NCBI RefSeq assembly: GCF_003233845.1
Contig: NZ_QKRB01000037.1
Location: 1-64,000 of the forward strand
Source: Paenibacillus sambharensis
Lineage (GTDB): Bacteria > Bacillota > Bacilli > Paenibacillales > Paenibacillaceae
DNA length: 64,000 bases
Reading direction: 5' to 3'
A program made the position numbers and the translations under genes. Positions 52,089-60,695 of the stretch are shown here, in pieces. The notes beneath the pieces were generated by a model. It made no database searches and was not told the origin of the DNA. It was given only the letters and a program-made list of their open reading frames with translations. Position 1 is the stretch's first letter. Each line of letters opens with the position of its first letter.

Positions 52089-52826
52089 ATGGCTCAGTAC
52101 CATGATGGTTCGATCAAGAGCCAAGGTGTTTCAATTATTACTTGTACGAATCGGCGAGGTTACATGAGGAATCTTATCAACAACTACAAGCGTCAGCGCC
52201 ATCCGAAGAAGGAACTGATTATTATCATTAACTGTAACAGTATCCCCCTTGCTCCCTACCGAAAGCTGACAGCTGGAATTCAGAATATACGGATATATCA
52301 GCTGCCCGAGAGATACACTCTTGGTGCCTGCTTAAACTATGCGGTGGACAAAGCTAATTACAGCTGTATCGCTAAATTTGATGACGATGACTATTATGCA
52401 CCTTACTACTTGACTGAAAGCCTGGAAACACTCAAACGAGCGAAGGCTGATGTCCTCGGTAAGAAGGCCCACTATATGTATCTGCGCGGTTCCAAGAAGC
52501 TGCTTCTGCGTTTTCAACAGTATGAGAACCGCCAGACGAAACTGCTTCCCGGTGCCACACTCGTCTTTAAGCGCAGCGTATTTAACAAAGTCCGATTCCC
52601 TAACCGGAACGTCGGGGAAGACGATCTGTTCTGTCTTCGCAGCAGAAGGGCGGGATATAAGGTATACTCCGGCAGCAGATATAATTTTGCAGCCATACGC
52701 AGGAAGAATTCCGCCAACCACACCTGGATTATCAGCGATCGCGAACTTATCTCCCACCATAAGATAATTCCTGGTGTACGCAGCTTTCGGAAGTTCGTAC
52801 AGAAGCCTCCACAGGGTAAGATGTAA
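52089..52826 (+). CDS. GT-A (family 2-like) glycosyltransferase, first of a tandem pair
   Basis: 245 residues. Nucleotide-sugar-binding start GVSIITCTNRRGYMRNLI, metal-binding acidic cluster at D98-D101 (AKFDDDDYY) and a G-E-D motif at 176-178 (VGEDDLF) that supplies the catalytic base in GT2-type enzymes. The SGSRYNF and NHTWI motifs near the end are shared with the next gene. No membrane segment. The acceptor is unknown, perhaps a spore-surface or wall glycan. GGGGGGA precedes ATG. The two genes are 2 bases apart. Confidence 0.85.
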   Translation: MAQYHDGSIKSQGVSIITCTNRRGYMRNLINNYKRQRHPKKELIIIINCNSIPLAPYRKLTAGIQNIRIYQLPERYTLGACLNYAVDKANYSCIAKFDDDDYYAPYYLTESLETLKRAKADVLGKKAHYMYLRGSKKLLLRFQQYENRQTKLLPGATLVFKRSVFNKVRFPNRNVGEDDLFCLRSRRAGYKVYSGSRYNFAAIRRKNSANHTWIISDRELISHHKIIPGVRSFRKFVQKPPQGKM

Positions 52827-52828
52827 TC

Positions 52829-53551
52829 ATGCACTCCTCTGCAATGAATACACACGCTGGGGTCTCCATTATCACTGCTACCAACCGGCCGCAGTTCATG
52901 CATGCCCTGTTCGAGAATTACAATCGGCAAACGTATAAAAATAAGGAACTCATTGTCATCTTGAATAAGGACACTGCTGCGCTGCATAACTATTTTCAGT
53001 CAGCTAGGCATATACCCAACACAAGAATCTACCAGGTTCCCGAACACCTGTCTCTCGGCAGCTGCCTCAATTATGGTGCGTCCTTAGCCAACTATCCTCT
53101 CATCGCCAAGTTCGATGATGATGATTATTATGCGTCTCATTATCTTACCGAAAGTGTTCAGGCCATGCAGCGCACCAACGCTGATATCGTTGGAAAACGG
53201 GCCCACTATATGTATTTGCACGGCAGTAAGACCCTCCTGCTGCGTTACTATAACAAGGAGAACTGCTATGCTCCCCTCGTTCAGGGGGCAACCCTTCTCA
53301 TCAGACGAAGCGTGTTGAATAAAGTCCGTTTTCCGAACAGGAATAACGGCGAATGCGTCGCCTTCTGTACGGCCTGCAGGGCTAAAGGCTTCAAGATCTA
53401 TTCGGGAAGCCGGTTTAATTTCCTCGCCCATCGGCGGACAAATTCCAGTGACCACACCTGGATCGTCAGCGACCGCAGGCTGCGGCAAGGGAAGGTAAAG
53501 GTGGTAAAGGCAGAAGATATCCTAAAACATGTCATTCGCACCCTCTGGTAG
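52829..53551 (+). CDS. GT-A glycosyltransferase paralogue with altered catalytic motif
   Basis: 240 residues, clearly paralogous to the previous gene along its whole length: GVSIITATNRPQFMHALF, AKFDDDDYYASHYLTES (D96-D99), KVRFPNR, SGSRFNF and DHTWI. At the position of the G-E-D catalytic-base motif it reads G-E-C (E175-C176), so the usual second acidic residue is lost. It may have a changed reaction, act as a partner subunit, or be decaying. It has a weak ribosome site, probably read through coupling with the first gene; MNTHAG at 52844 is an alternative start. Confidence 0.8.
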   Translation: MHSSAMNTHAGVSIITATNRPQFMHALFENYNRQTYKNKELIVILNKDTAALHNYFQSARHIPNTRIYQVPEHLSLGSCLNYGASLANYPLIAKFDDDDYYASHYLTESVQAMQRTNADIVGKRAHYMYLHGSKTLLLRYYNKENCYAPLVQGATLLIRRSVLNKVRFPNRNNGECVAFCTACRAKGFKIYSGSRFNFLAHRRTNSSDHTWIVSDRRLRQGKVKVVKAEDILKHVIRTLW

Positions 53552-53649
53552 CCCACGCACCGATTACTTCAGTGGCAGTTATCCCCTCCCACTTGATAAT
53601 TCAGAGGATAGCGAGTAAACTGTTCAAAGTGCGCTTATAAAATAATACG

Positions 53650-53714
53650 ACCTGTATAACCTCAGAATATGGCTGAGGGTCTCTACCAGGAACCATAAAA
53701 TCCTGATTACAGAA
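53650..53714 (+). promoter_or_regulatory. Adenine-type purine riboswitch aptamer
   Basis: P1 arms CTGTA (53652-53656) and TACAG (53708-53712); P2 CCTCAG/CTGAGG with loop AATATGG; P3 CAGGA/TCCTG with loop ACCATAAAA; conserved J1/2 TATAACC and J2/3 GTCTCTACC. The specificity base in J3/1 is T at 53707 (GATTAC), equivalent to U74, which pairs with adenine; guanine riboswitches have C there. It resembles the B. subtilis pbuE riboswitch almost base for base. Confidence 0.95.
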
Positions 53715-53757
53715 AATGATTCGTTCATTTTTTGTAGTCAGGATTATTTATTTTATC
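53699..53757 (+). terminator. Expression-platform terminator of the adenine riboswitch
   Basis: AATCCTGATTACA (53699-53711) pairs with TGTAGTCAGGATT (53733-53745), followed by ATTTATTTTA. The 5' arm includes the P3 3' arm and P1 3' arm, so adenine binding, by stabilising the aptamer, prevents the terminator: an ON switch. Confidence 0.9.
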
Positions 53758-53793
53758 AACGCAGTTTTTCATAAGAAAGGACGTAAAGCAGAT

Positions 53794-54963
53794 ATGAATG
53801 TCAAAGTTTTTATACTCGCCTTATCAACTGTAGCCGTTGGACTGGTTGAATTAATCATTGGCGGAATCCTTCCAACCGTCGCCAATGATCTGAATATCTC
53901 ATTAAGCTCTGCAGGGCAGCTCATCACGGTCTTCGCACTTATTTATGCGGTTTCCGGTCCTGTGTTGCTAGTGATGACTAGCAAAATGGAGCGGAAAAAG
54001 CTATATCTCCTATCCTTGGCTGTTTTCTTCATTGGGAATATCATGACCTATTTCAGTCCGAATTTTACCTTTATGATGGCTGCAAGGGTTGTAACCGCCA
54101 TGAGTACAGCACTGATCGTTGTCCTGTCCTTGACCATAGCTGCAAAAGTTGTGTCGCCAGCACACCGGGCAAAAGCGCTGGGTCTCATTTATATGGGCAT
54201 TAGTTCGTCGCTTGTCATGGGAGTGCCGCTGGGTATTCTGATTTCCGAGCAATTTGGCTGGCGCGTTATTTTTCTCGGGATCGCTATTTTATCGATAGGT
54301 TCTTTTGTGCTTATTTCCATCTTTTTGGAGAGGATTCCCGGGGAAACCACGATTCCGCTTTCGCAGCAGATAAAGGCCGTTAGCAGCTTTAAACTAGGCA
54401 GCGCACATCTGGCAACCATGTTTATGCTGGCAGGACACTATACGCTTTATGCGTACTTCACGCCATTCCTGGAAACGGAGCTTCATCTGAACCCCAATTG
54501 GATCAGCATATGTTATCTATTATTTGGAATCGCAGCGGTTAGCGGCGGAGCATTCGGTGGCATCCTTTCAGATTCGATTGGAACTCACAAAAGCATTATT
54601 GCCGTCATCACTTTATTTGCCGTTGTACTGTTCGCCATACCATTCACTACTTTTTCACTTATTGTATTCATACCGGTCATGATGATCTGGGCAGCCCTAA
54701 GCTGGAGTCTGGCTCCACCGCTGCAAAGCTACCTGATCCAAGCAGATCCTGTTACATCAGATATTCAGCAAAGCTTTAATAACTCTGCGTTACAAATCGG
54801 TATTTCTCTTGGGTCAGCATTTGGCGGCATCGTGTTAAGCCAAACCGGAACGGTCTCCCATACAGCTTGGTTCGGCGGCGTCCTTGTCATCCTCTCCTTG
54901 GGATTCGCCGTCTTTTCTTTAACAAGGGAAACGAGCGTAAGAGGAAATATGAAGGTGACTTAG
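53794..54963 (+). CDS. pbuE: Purine efflux pump PbuE (MFS, DHA1)
   Basis: 390 residues, twelve membrane segments. The sequence follows B. subtilis PbuE along its length: [64 protein letters not shown] and [15 protein letters not shown]. PbuE exports purine bases (hypoxanthine, adenine) and protects from toxic excess. The start is the ATG at 53794 (AAGGA about 12 bases upstream); earlier in-frame codons lie in the riboswitch terminator. A bidirectional hairpin follows at 55010. Confidence 0.95.
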   Translation: MNVKVFILALSTVAVGLVELIIGGILPTVANDLNISLSSAGQLITVFALIYAVSGPVLLVMTSKMERKKLYLLSLAVFFIGNIMTYFSPNFTFMMAARVVTAMSTALIVVLSLTIAAKVVSPAHRAKALGLIYMGISSSLVMGVPLGILISEQFGWRVIFLGIAILSIGSFVLISIFLERIPGETTIPLSQQIKAVSSFKLGSAHLATMFMLAGHYTLYAYFTPFLETELHLNPNWISICYLLFGIAAVSGGAFGGILSDSIGTHKSIIAVITLFAVVLFAIPFTTFSLIVFIPVMMIWAALSWSLAPPLQSYLIQADPVTSDIQQSFNNSALQIGISLGSAFGGIVLSQTGTVSHTAWFGGVLVILSLGFAVFSLTRETSVRGNMKVT

Positions 54964-55009
54964 GCTGTTCAGAATCTCATGCTGGGGATAGCGTTATCCA
55001 AATAAAGAA

Positions 55010-55044
55010 AGCGATGGAGGTATCGTGCCTCCACCGCTCTTTTG
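55010..55044. terminator. Terminator between convergent pbuE and ABC permease genes
   Basis: AGCGATGGAGG/CCTCCACCGCT (one A-C mismatch) with a 7-base loop, followed by CTTTT on the plus strand and TTCTTTATTT on the minus strand. Confidence 0.8.
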
Positions 55045-55070
55045 TCCATAATAAGTCCCGCTAGGGCATA

Positions 55071-55820
55071 CTATCCTAACTGGCGTTTAAATACTTTGTT
55101 CGCGATAAAGTAAGCGATAAGCATCAAGCCGACGCACCAGGCAAGCGCGATCCAAATCCCGCTGCCTACCGCCCCATCATACAAGAGGGCACGAATCGAG
55201 TTCACGATTGAAGTCACGGGCTGGTTCTCAGCGAACGCGCGAACAATGGCGGGCATCGTTTCCGTAGGGACAAAAGCTGAGCTGATAAACGGCAGGAAAA
55301 TGAGGGGATACGAGTATGCGGTCGCACCTTCCATAGACCCTGCTGTCAATCCCGGGATGACCGCCAGCCATGTCAGCGCGAGCGTAAACAGCGTGAGTAT
55401 CCCGATTACCGCTAGCCAATCCAGAATACCAGCGTTGGAACGGAAGCCCATCAAGAGCGCGACCAGGATCACCACCAAGACAGTAAGCGCATTGGAGACA
55501 AGCGAGGTCCATACATGAGCCCATAATACGGACGAACGCTTAATGGGCATCGTAGTGAAACGTGCCATCAGCCCGCCTTTTACATCCGTGAAGAGCCGCA
55601 AGGAAGTATAAGCAACGCCGGATGCGATCGTGATCAGCAGTATCCCCGGCAGCAGATAATTGACATAGTTATCCGTGCCAGTCTCAATAGCGCCGCCAAA
55701 TACATAGACAAACAGCAGCATCATCATAATCGGCGTGATCGCCACCGTGATAATCGTATCTGGACTGCGCATAATATTCCGCATTAAACGGCCTAATAAG
55801 ACCCCTGTTTTACCTTTCAC
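55071..55820 (-). CDS. ABC-2 type exporter permease (DrrB-like)
   Basis: 249 residues with six membrane segments. Start LLGRLMRNIMRSPDTIITVAITPIMMMLLFVYVFGGAI is typical of daunorubicin-resistance DrrB-type permeases; FLPFISSAFVPTETMPAIVRAFAENQPVTSIVNSIRALL is the conserved C-terminal half. It forms the membrane part of the exporter with the upstream ATPase. GTG start with zero gap after the ATPase stop; GGGGGAG upstream. Confidence 0.92.
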   Translation of the reverse strand: MKGKTGVLLGRLMRNIMRSPDTIITVAITPIMMMLLFVYVFGGAIETGTDNYVNYLLPGILLITIASGVAYTSLRLFTDVKGGLMARFTTMPIKRSSVLWAHVWTSLVSNALTVLVVILVALLMGFRSNAGILDWLAVIGILTLFTLALTWLAVIPGLTAGSMEGATAYSYPLIFLPFISSAFVPTETMPAIVRAFAENQPVTSIVNSIRALLYDGAVGSGIWIALAWCVGLMLIAYFIANKVFKRQLG

Positions 55821-56582
55821 TTACATCTCCCCCTTTTTGCCGATGATGGCAAGGAATATTTCCTCCAATGTCGGCTGCTTCTCGATATATTCCACTTCTG
55901 CGGGCGGGAACATCCTCTTGAGCTCGGCAAGAGTACCCGTCGTGATGATTTTCCCTTCATGCAGGATGGCGATACGGCCCGCCAATTGTTCGGCTTCCTC
56001 CAGGTACTGGGTCGTCAACAAGATGGTCGTACCTCCGTCTGCAAGCTCCTTGACCGCAGCCCAGACCTCAATCCGCGCTTCGGGATCAAGCCCTGTAGTT
56101 GGTTCGTCGAGAAAGATGACGGCCGGCTTTCCGATCAGGCTCATTGCGATGTCCAGCCTGCGCTTCATCCCGCCAGAATATTGGTCCGCACGGCGGTTAG
56201 CCGCATCCTTCAAGCTGAATCTCGCAAGCAGGTTGTCGGCGACCTGAGCAGGATTGGCAGCTCCCCGCAGCTTGGCAATTAACATCAGGTTTTCCCGCCC
56301 GGTCAGCATTCCGTCTAAAGCTGCAAACTGCCCTGTTAAGCTTATGCTCTGCCGCACATCATCCGGCTGCCGTTGAACGTCAAAGCCGCAAATACACGCT
56401 TCGCCGCCATCTGGCTTCATTAGTGTCGAGAGAATGTTGACCGTCGTTGTCTTGCCCGCTCCATTCGAGCCCAGAAGGGCGAAGATTTCTCCGCGCCGCA
56501 CCTCAAAATCCACTCCCTTTAAGACATCCTTGTCTTTAAAGGATTTTCTCAACCCTTTTACAGAAATCACTTCATTAGTCAT
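55821..56582 (-). CDS. ABC exporter ATP-binding protein (DrrA-like)
   Basis: 253 residues: Walker A GSNGAGKTT, signature YSGGMKRRL, Walker B VIFLDEPTTGLD, and the DrrA-type C-terminal LAELKRMFPPAEVEYIEKQPTLEEIFLAIIG. Pairs with the downstream permease to export an unknown hydrophobic compound. GGAGG precedes ATG. Likely under control of the PadR regulator encoded upstream. Confidence 0.93.
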   Translation of the reverse strand: MTNEVISVKGLRKSFKDKDVLKGVDFEVRRGEIFALLGSNGAGKTTTVNILSTLMKPDGGEACICGFDVQRQPDDVRQSISLTGQFAALDGMLTGRENLMLIAKLRGAANPAQVADNLLARFSLKDAANRRADQYSGGMKRRLDIAMSLIGKPAVIFLDEPTTGLDPEARIEVWAAVKELADGGTTILLTTQYLEEAEQLAGRIAILHEGKIITTGTLAELKRMFPPAEVEYIEKQPTLEEIFLAIIGKKGEM

Positions 56583-56665
56583 GCTTATTTCCTCCTTAAA
56601 CGTGCAGCAAGGCCGCCTGCGATACCAGGAGCAGAGAGCATTGCCCTCTGCCTACTTAGCCTTAC

Positions 56666-56680
56666 TGATATTCTGTATCA
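56666..56680. promoter_or_regulatory. Possible PadR operator upstream of the exporter
   Basis: TGATATTCTGTATCA has 5-bp arms TGATA/TATCA. CTGTATCA is shared with the site at 57510-57523 upstream of padR. It lies 84 bases before the ATPase start. Confidence 0.4.
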
Positions 56681-56799
56681 CTTACTACTTGGGTAAAAAT
56701 AAACTGAATAGTTATGGTCTGATTTACATTGGCAACCAGCTATTCAGGCGGAAATAGTAGTGATCTTTTTTTAATTCGCTATTCAGTTAAGAATTCGCA

Positions 56800-57138
56800 T
56801 TAGTTGTGACCTATCTGATCATTTAACTTCTTGCGCTGTTTATCCTTCCAAGTCTTCGCATCCTTCACCAGCTCATCACAGAAACTGGCCGCATCCTCGC
56901 CAATGAGGTCTGTGACTTTCTTGCCATTCGCTGCACCCTCCTCGAAGAGGTCCAGAATTCCGTTAAAGATCCGGCTGATGTCCTTCCAGTCCGTAACGCC
57001 GCCAGTGGCATAAATATATTCTTTTATAGTGTTGTAAGCATTGCGGTACTCACTTGGAAGTGACTTGGCACGCGCCTCCATCGCCTTCCATTCCCGCTTG
57101 TCATCCAAACTTCCGATAATTTTCTCAATAAAATTCAT
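56800..57138 (-). CDS. DUF1048 family protein
   Basis: 112 residues, soluble and helical. [41 protein letters not shown] and [34 protein letters not shown] match DUF1048, a small family nearly always next to PadR regulators. It begins 14 bases after padR. Function not established; it may modulate the regulator. Confidence 0.88.
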   Translation of the reverse strand: MNFIEKIIGSLDDKREWKAMEARAKSLPSEYRNAYNTIKEYIYATGGVTDWKDISRIFNGILDLFEEGAANGKKVTDLIGEDAASFCDELVKDAKTWKDKQRKKLNDQIGHN

Positions 57139-57152
57139 ATTGCTTCGCTCCC

Positions 57153-57479
57153 TTACCTTTGTTTGGCTTTGAGTTCGTTAATTTTGCTTGAGACAAAGTC
57201 CCATTTTCTCCAAAAAGCTTTAAGCTCTTCTTGACCCGCTGCGTTGAGGGTATAAAACTTCCTCGGCGGTCCCATAGTGGATGGCTTCCTCTCGATATCA
57301 ACCCAATTGTTCTTCTCAAGCCGCATGGTAATCGTATAGACTGTCCCTTCAACCACATCCGTGAAGCCAAGCTCCCGCAGCTGATGCGTGATTTCATAAC
57401 CGTACGTCTCGCCGCGGCTGATGATCTCAAGCACACAGCCCTCAAGCACCCCTTTCAGCATCTCGGTAATATTCTCCAA
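57153..57479 (-). CDS. PadR family transcriptional regulator
   Basis: 108 residues, the normal length for short PadR proteins. [20 protein letters not shown], a winged helix with [14 protein letters not shown] and [21 protein letters not shown], and [17 protein letters not shown] (wing). TTG at 57479 is chosen as start because GAGGGA lies 5 bases upstream and the family begins here; the longer frame is not coding. Heads an operon with DUF1048; probably autoregulated. Confidence 0.92.
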   Translation of the reverse strand: MENITEMLKGVLEGCVLEIISRGETYGYEITHQLRELGFTDVVEGTVYTITMRLEKNNWVDIERKPSTMGPPRKFYTLNAAGQEELKAFWRKWDFVSSKINELKAKQR

Positions 57480-57509
57480 GCTTATCCCTCGCTTACTCCA
57501 GTATTGTTT

Positions 57510-57523
57510 AGTACTCTGTATCA
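57510..57523. promoter_or_regulatory. Possible PadR operator upstream of padR
   Basis: AGTACTCTGTATCA shares CTGTATCA and spacing with the site upstream of the exporter ATPase. It lies between the padR promoter and start codon. Confidence 0.4.
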
Positions 57524-57553
57524 ACGGTATTCAGTATTAACGACTACAGGTAT

Positions 57554-57583
57554 ATAGTAATACGGAATAGCTTTCCTTGTCAA
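57554..57583 (-). promoter_or_regulatory. Sigma-A-like promoter of padR
   Basis: On the minus strand TTGACA (57578-57583), 18-base spacer, TACTAT (57554-57559). The first matches consensus; the second is 4 of 6. Confidence 0.55.
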
Positions 57584-57681
57584 GAGCAATATATGCGTGC
57601 AGGTCGGCAAATTATTACATTAAGCCGAATTTAACATACATTAACAGGACACCCTATATGCAGACACCAAAGTGGGAGTAG

Positions 57682-58950
57682 ATGAAGATGCCGCATCGGA
57701 AATTCCTGTCTGCTGATATAAGACCCCGTTATCCGAAAGGACAGATTTCCGTATTCGGGGTCAATTCCGTATATCCCCGCATCCCTTGGGTCTGTGCCCT
57801 CTGGTCACTCTGTTTTCCGGGCTTTGGGCACATGTTCGTCGGCAAGTACCTGCACGGTTTTATCCTGATCGTGTGGGAGCTTGTTGTGAATAACATGTCG
57901 AACCTTAATCTCTCCATCGCCTTGTCCTTTCAAGGCAGGTATATGGAAGCGGCATCTGTCATTAATCAGGATTGGGCTCTGTTATACATAGCCGTATATG
58001 TATACTGCGTATGGGATAGTTACCGCTGCGCTGTGGAAATCAAGAAGAGCCACATCCTATCCGAGGTCGAAGATGCACCCATCGCACCTTCTGCTGTCAA
58101 CTTCTTTGATATCGTGATTCTGGACAAAAAAAATCCATGGGTCGGTATGATCTGGTCAGTTTTCTCACCCGGATTGGGGCAATTATACGGAGGGAGTACG
58201 GTTGTCGGCACCTTCATCCTAGCCTGGTGGATTACAATCTGCTATAAGGCCGTGGCGGTCCGTTCCCTTCTCCACTCGTTCCTTGGGAATTTTCACCTTG
58301 TTCATGAGATCGTTGACTGGCAGTGGTTTCTCTTCCTCCCTTCCATGTACGGCTTTGCGGTCTATCAGGCATATGTATCAGTAACCGAAAACAATACCCT
58401 ATTTGATATTGAACAAATTCGTTTCCTTAGAGTGAGGGCGGAGAACTTGGGACATCGGAATGAGGCTGATAACGGTACTAAACAAATACTTGCCACCTTC
58501 GATCACTCCCCCTTTGTGGAGATCGTGATCCATGAGATTGAGCTGTTGGGCGTGCCGCCTTGTAATGTCGTAGCGCTGCCTGTTGAGAACCTCGATTCCA
58601 AAACTCATATCTTGGACTCAATTCATCGAGTCGACGGCCGAAGCATTTTGGACGGAGCAATGGTAAGTGCAACCCTCTTAGCGGTGTTGGGAGCAATCTA
58701 TGGCTTCGTGATGTACTGGGGACCGATCATCTGGGGGCTGATTGGCTTGGGAGGCGGCTTCATTCTGGGGCTGGGCATCGAATTGGCACTGAAGCACAGG
58801 AGCAAAGTGAAGCTTATCTCGAAACGCAAGGCTGAGGTCATCATGCAGATCACTTGCCCATCCCCACTTTATGACCAGCTGATTGCTATTCTGAAATCCC
58901 GGAATGCAGCAGGCTTTGTGGTGATGCCTCAAGAGGCCAGCGCCAGGTAA
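57682..58950 (+). CDS. Fused membrane protein: two TM2-like repeats plus WGPIIWGLI domain
   Basis: 422 residues. Residues 1-270 match the protein at 3035-3838 (WSLCFPGFGHMFVGKYLHGF, WSVFSPGLGQLYGG, LFLPSMYGFAVYQAY), with the same internal duplication. Residues 275-415 match the separate protein at 2577-3038 (QILATFDHSPFVEIVIHEIE, VVALPVENLD, MYWGPIIWGLIGLGGGF). So this is a single-gene fusion of what is a coupled gene pair 54 kb away. Start ATG at 57682 (MKMPH) with GTGGGAG just upstream. Function unknown; the soluble C-terminal alpha/beta unit may be regulatory. Monocistronic, between PadR and a MATE exporter. Confidence 0.78.
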   Translation: MKMPHRKFLSADIRPRYPKGQISVFGVNSVYPRIPWVCALWSLCFPGFGHMFVGKYLHGFILIVWELVVNNMSNLNLSIALSFQGRYMEAASVINQDWALLYIAVYVYCVWDSYRCAVEIKKSHILSEVEDAPIAPSAVNFFDIVILDKKNPWVGMIWSVFSPGLGQLYGGSTVVGTFILAWWITICYKAVAVRSLLHSFLGNFHLVHEIVDWQWFLFLPSMYGFAVYQAYVSVTENNTLFDIEQIRFLRVRAENLGHRNEADNGTKQILATFDHSPFVEIVIHEIELLGVPPCNVVALPVENLDSKTHILDSIHRVDGRSILDGAMVSATLLAVLGAIYGFVMYWGPIIWGLIGLGGGFILGLGIELALKHRSKVKLISKRKAEVIMQITCPSPLYDQLIAILKSRNAAGFVVMPQEASAR

Positions 58951-59042
58951 TTAAAGTGATCAGCAAAGAAGGCCATCCTTCCCGGGTGGCCCTAGCCTTA
59001 CTCTACATATTGGCTTTCCAAGATAAACTTGGCCTTTTAACG

Positions 59043-60407
59043 TTAGCTGTTTACGGCCTCTTGCTGCTTAACCAGGGCTTTCTTCTCCCAGACTCTGCTC
59101 TTCCAGCGCACATACAGAACAGCGCCGCGCACCCACTCATCCAGTATAAATGCCGCCCAAATCCCAACTAAGCCAAAGCCCAAATGGATGCCCAGGTAGT
59201 AGGTTAAAGGAACGCTGAACAGCCACATGACCAGCAGGGCGGATATCATCGGAAACCGTGCATCGCCAGCCGCCTGTAACGCCCTTTCAAACAAGATATT
59301 GAAGTTCCTTCCCGGCTCCAGCAGGAAGCCCAACAGCAGCAGTGCAGAGCCCATGCGAATGATGTCCGAGGAATCGGTGAAGAGATCCAGCAGCGGAACG
59401 CGGAAAAGACATATCAGCCCTACGCCCGCCAATGAAATGACCAGGCTGGCCTTTAGCGTGGAGAAGGTCTGCTTGTAAGCTTCCTCTATCTGTCCCGCTC
59501 CAATCAGATGCCCGACAACAATCTGCAGCCCTCTCCCCATGGCAATGCCTATGATCATGACAATAAATATAATGTTCTGGGTGTAGATTTTCGTTGTGAG
59601 CATCTGCGCTCCCAGAGAGGACACGAACGCCGTCGTCACAAACTGGCTGGCGTTATAAGAGATATTGACCATTGAAGAAGGAACCCCGATTCGCAGCACC
59701 TTCGCCACATGCTCAAGCTTCCATTTGGTCAAATGCCCGATCCCCACCCTTACGCCAACGATTCTGCGCAGGACGAACAAGTGGGCAATCAAAGCCAGCA
59801 GCTGGCTGATGACGGTCGATAAGGCGACGCCTAACACGCCAAGCTTCGGAATGCCAAAGGGGCCAAAAACAAACAGATAGATACAGACAATGTTGACTAC
59901 ATTCATGCCAAGCGTCACGGCCATCGTATATCTGGTTTGACCATGAGATTGGATGATCGCTACCGTAACCGTAATCAAGGCCTGCAGGATGAGCGCGCCG
60001 CCAACAATGTACAGAAACTCTTGGGCCATGGCAAACAACTCCGGCTTTAGGCCAAAAACACTCAGCAGCGTTCCGCTGAACACAATCACGCCAAGGCTCA
60101 TGATAATACCAGACAGGATATTGATCCCAAGGGAGGAGCCGACAACACTATTGATTTCCTCTGTGCTCTTCTTCGCCCCAAGGTATTGCGAGATAACGAC
60201 AGCGGACCCTACTGCGATAAAATTAAAGGTCAGTATGGCAAACATAATGATCTGGTTCGCTACGCCGACAGAGGCGACCGCATCATCCGAAACCCTGCTC
60301 AGCATCAGTGTACCCGTCGTGCGCATCAGCATCTGAAGCGCAAACTCAATGAAAATCGGCCATGTAATGGCAAAGATCGATAACTTCCCTATCTGATTCT
60401 GATTCAT
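59043..60407 (-). CDS. MATE family efflux transporter
   Basis: 454 residues, twelve membrane segments. Typical MATE pattern: ITWPIFIEFALQMLMRTTGTLMLSRVSDDAVASVGVANQI, SQYLGAKK in the first half and GHLIGAGQIEEAYK in the second. Clearly divergent from the MATE protein at 3958-5319, so not a recent duplicate. Substrate unknown; exchange with Na+ or H+ expected. Its promoter faces that of the broken cyclase gene. Confidence 0.9.
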   Translation of the reverse strand: MNQNQIGKLSIFAITWPIFIEFALQMLMRTTGTLMLSRVSDDAVASVGVANQIIMFAILTFNFIAVGSAVVISQYLGAKKSTEEINSVVGSSLGINILSGIIMSLGVIVFSGTLLSVFGLKPELFAMAQEFLYIVGGALILQALITVTVAIIQSHGQTRYTMAVTLGMNVVNIVCIYLFVFGPFGIPKLGVLGVALSTVISQLLALIAHLFVLRRIVGVRVGIGHLTKWKLEHVAKVLRIGVPSSMVNISYNASQFVTTAFVSSLGAQMLTTKIYTQNIIFIVMIIGIAMGRGLQIVVGHLIGAGQIEEAYKQTFSTLKASLVISLAGVGLICLFRVPLLDLFTDSSDIIRMGSALLLLGFLLEPGRNFNILFERALQAAGDARFPMISALLVMWLFSVPLTYYLGIHLGFGLVGIWAAFILDEWVRGAVLYVRWKSRVWEKKALVKQQEAVNS

Positions 60408-60632
60408 TTGTCAGGTACCTTCTTTGTTATATACTTATTAGTCATTAACAAATTTACAACTATGTTGATAGATTTGTTTAGGTTAATTTTAATCCATTCA
60501 TCTGTCTATGTGCAAACCATCAGCGGCAGCAGCCGGGACAGCCCTTTCTTTTCGTTTTTTTCCTACTCTTGCCTGCTATATTCCATTGTATGGGATAAGA
60601 GTTAGAGGCATGGGGGAGGAAATGAGTCCTAA

Positions 60633-60679
60633 ATGTCGAATAGTTCTGAACATATACTTACATATTCGACATATTTTTT
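60633..60679 (+). terminator. Attenuator-like hairpin in the leader of the broken cyclase gene
   Basis: Perfect 10-bp arms ATGTCGAATA (60633-60642) and TATTCGACAT (60663-60672) around a 20-base loop, followed by ATTTTTT. It ends just before the gene's ribosome-binding site (GAAGGAG), the place for a leader attenuator. No upstream aptamer was recognised. Confidence 0.6.
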
Positions 60680-60695
60680 GGAAGGAGTTACACCC

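Noticed and set aside
52089-53551. Assembly duplication of one glycosyltransferase gene
   Set aside because: The two copies differ at many residues throughout, so they are diverged paralogues.
53716-53793. N-terminal extension of PbuE from an earlier ATG
   Set aside because: Those codons lie in the riboswitch terminator and the family starts at the ATG at 53794.
60500-60560. Possible c-di-GMP (GEMM) riboswitch upstream of the broken cyclase
   Set aside because: GCAAACC and GGGACAGCC occur in the right order, but the GNRA tetraloop, its receptor and the second long stem are absent; the following sequence is a T-rich run. Chance likeness.
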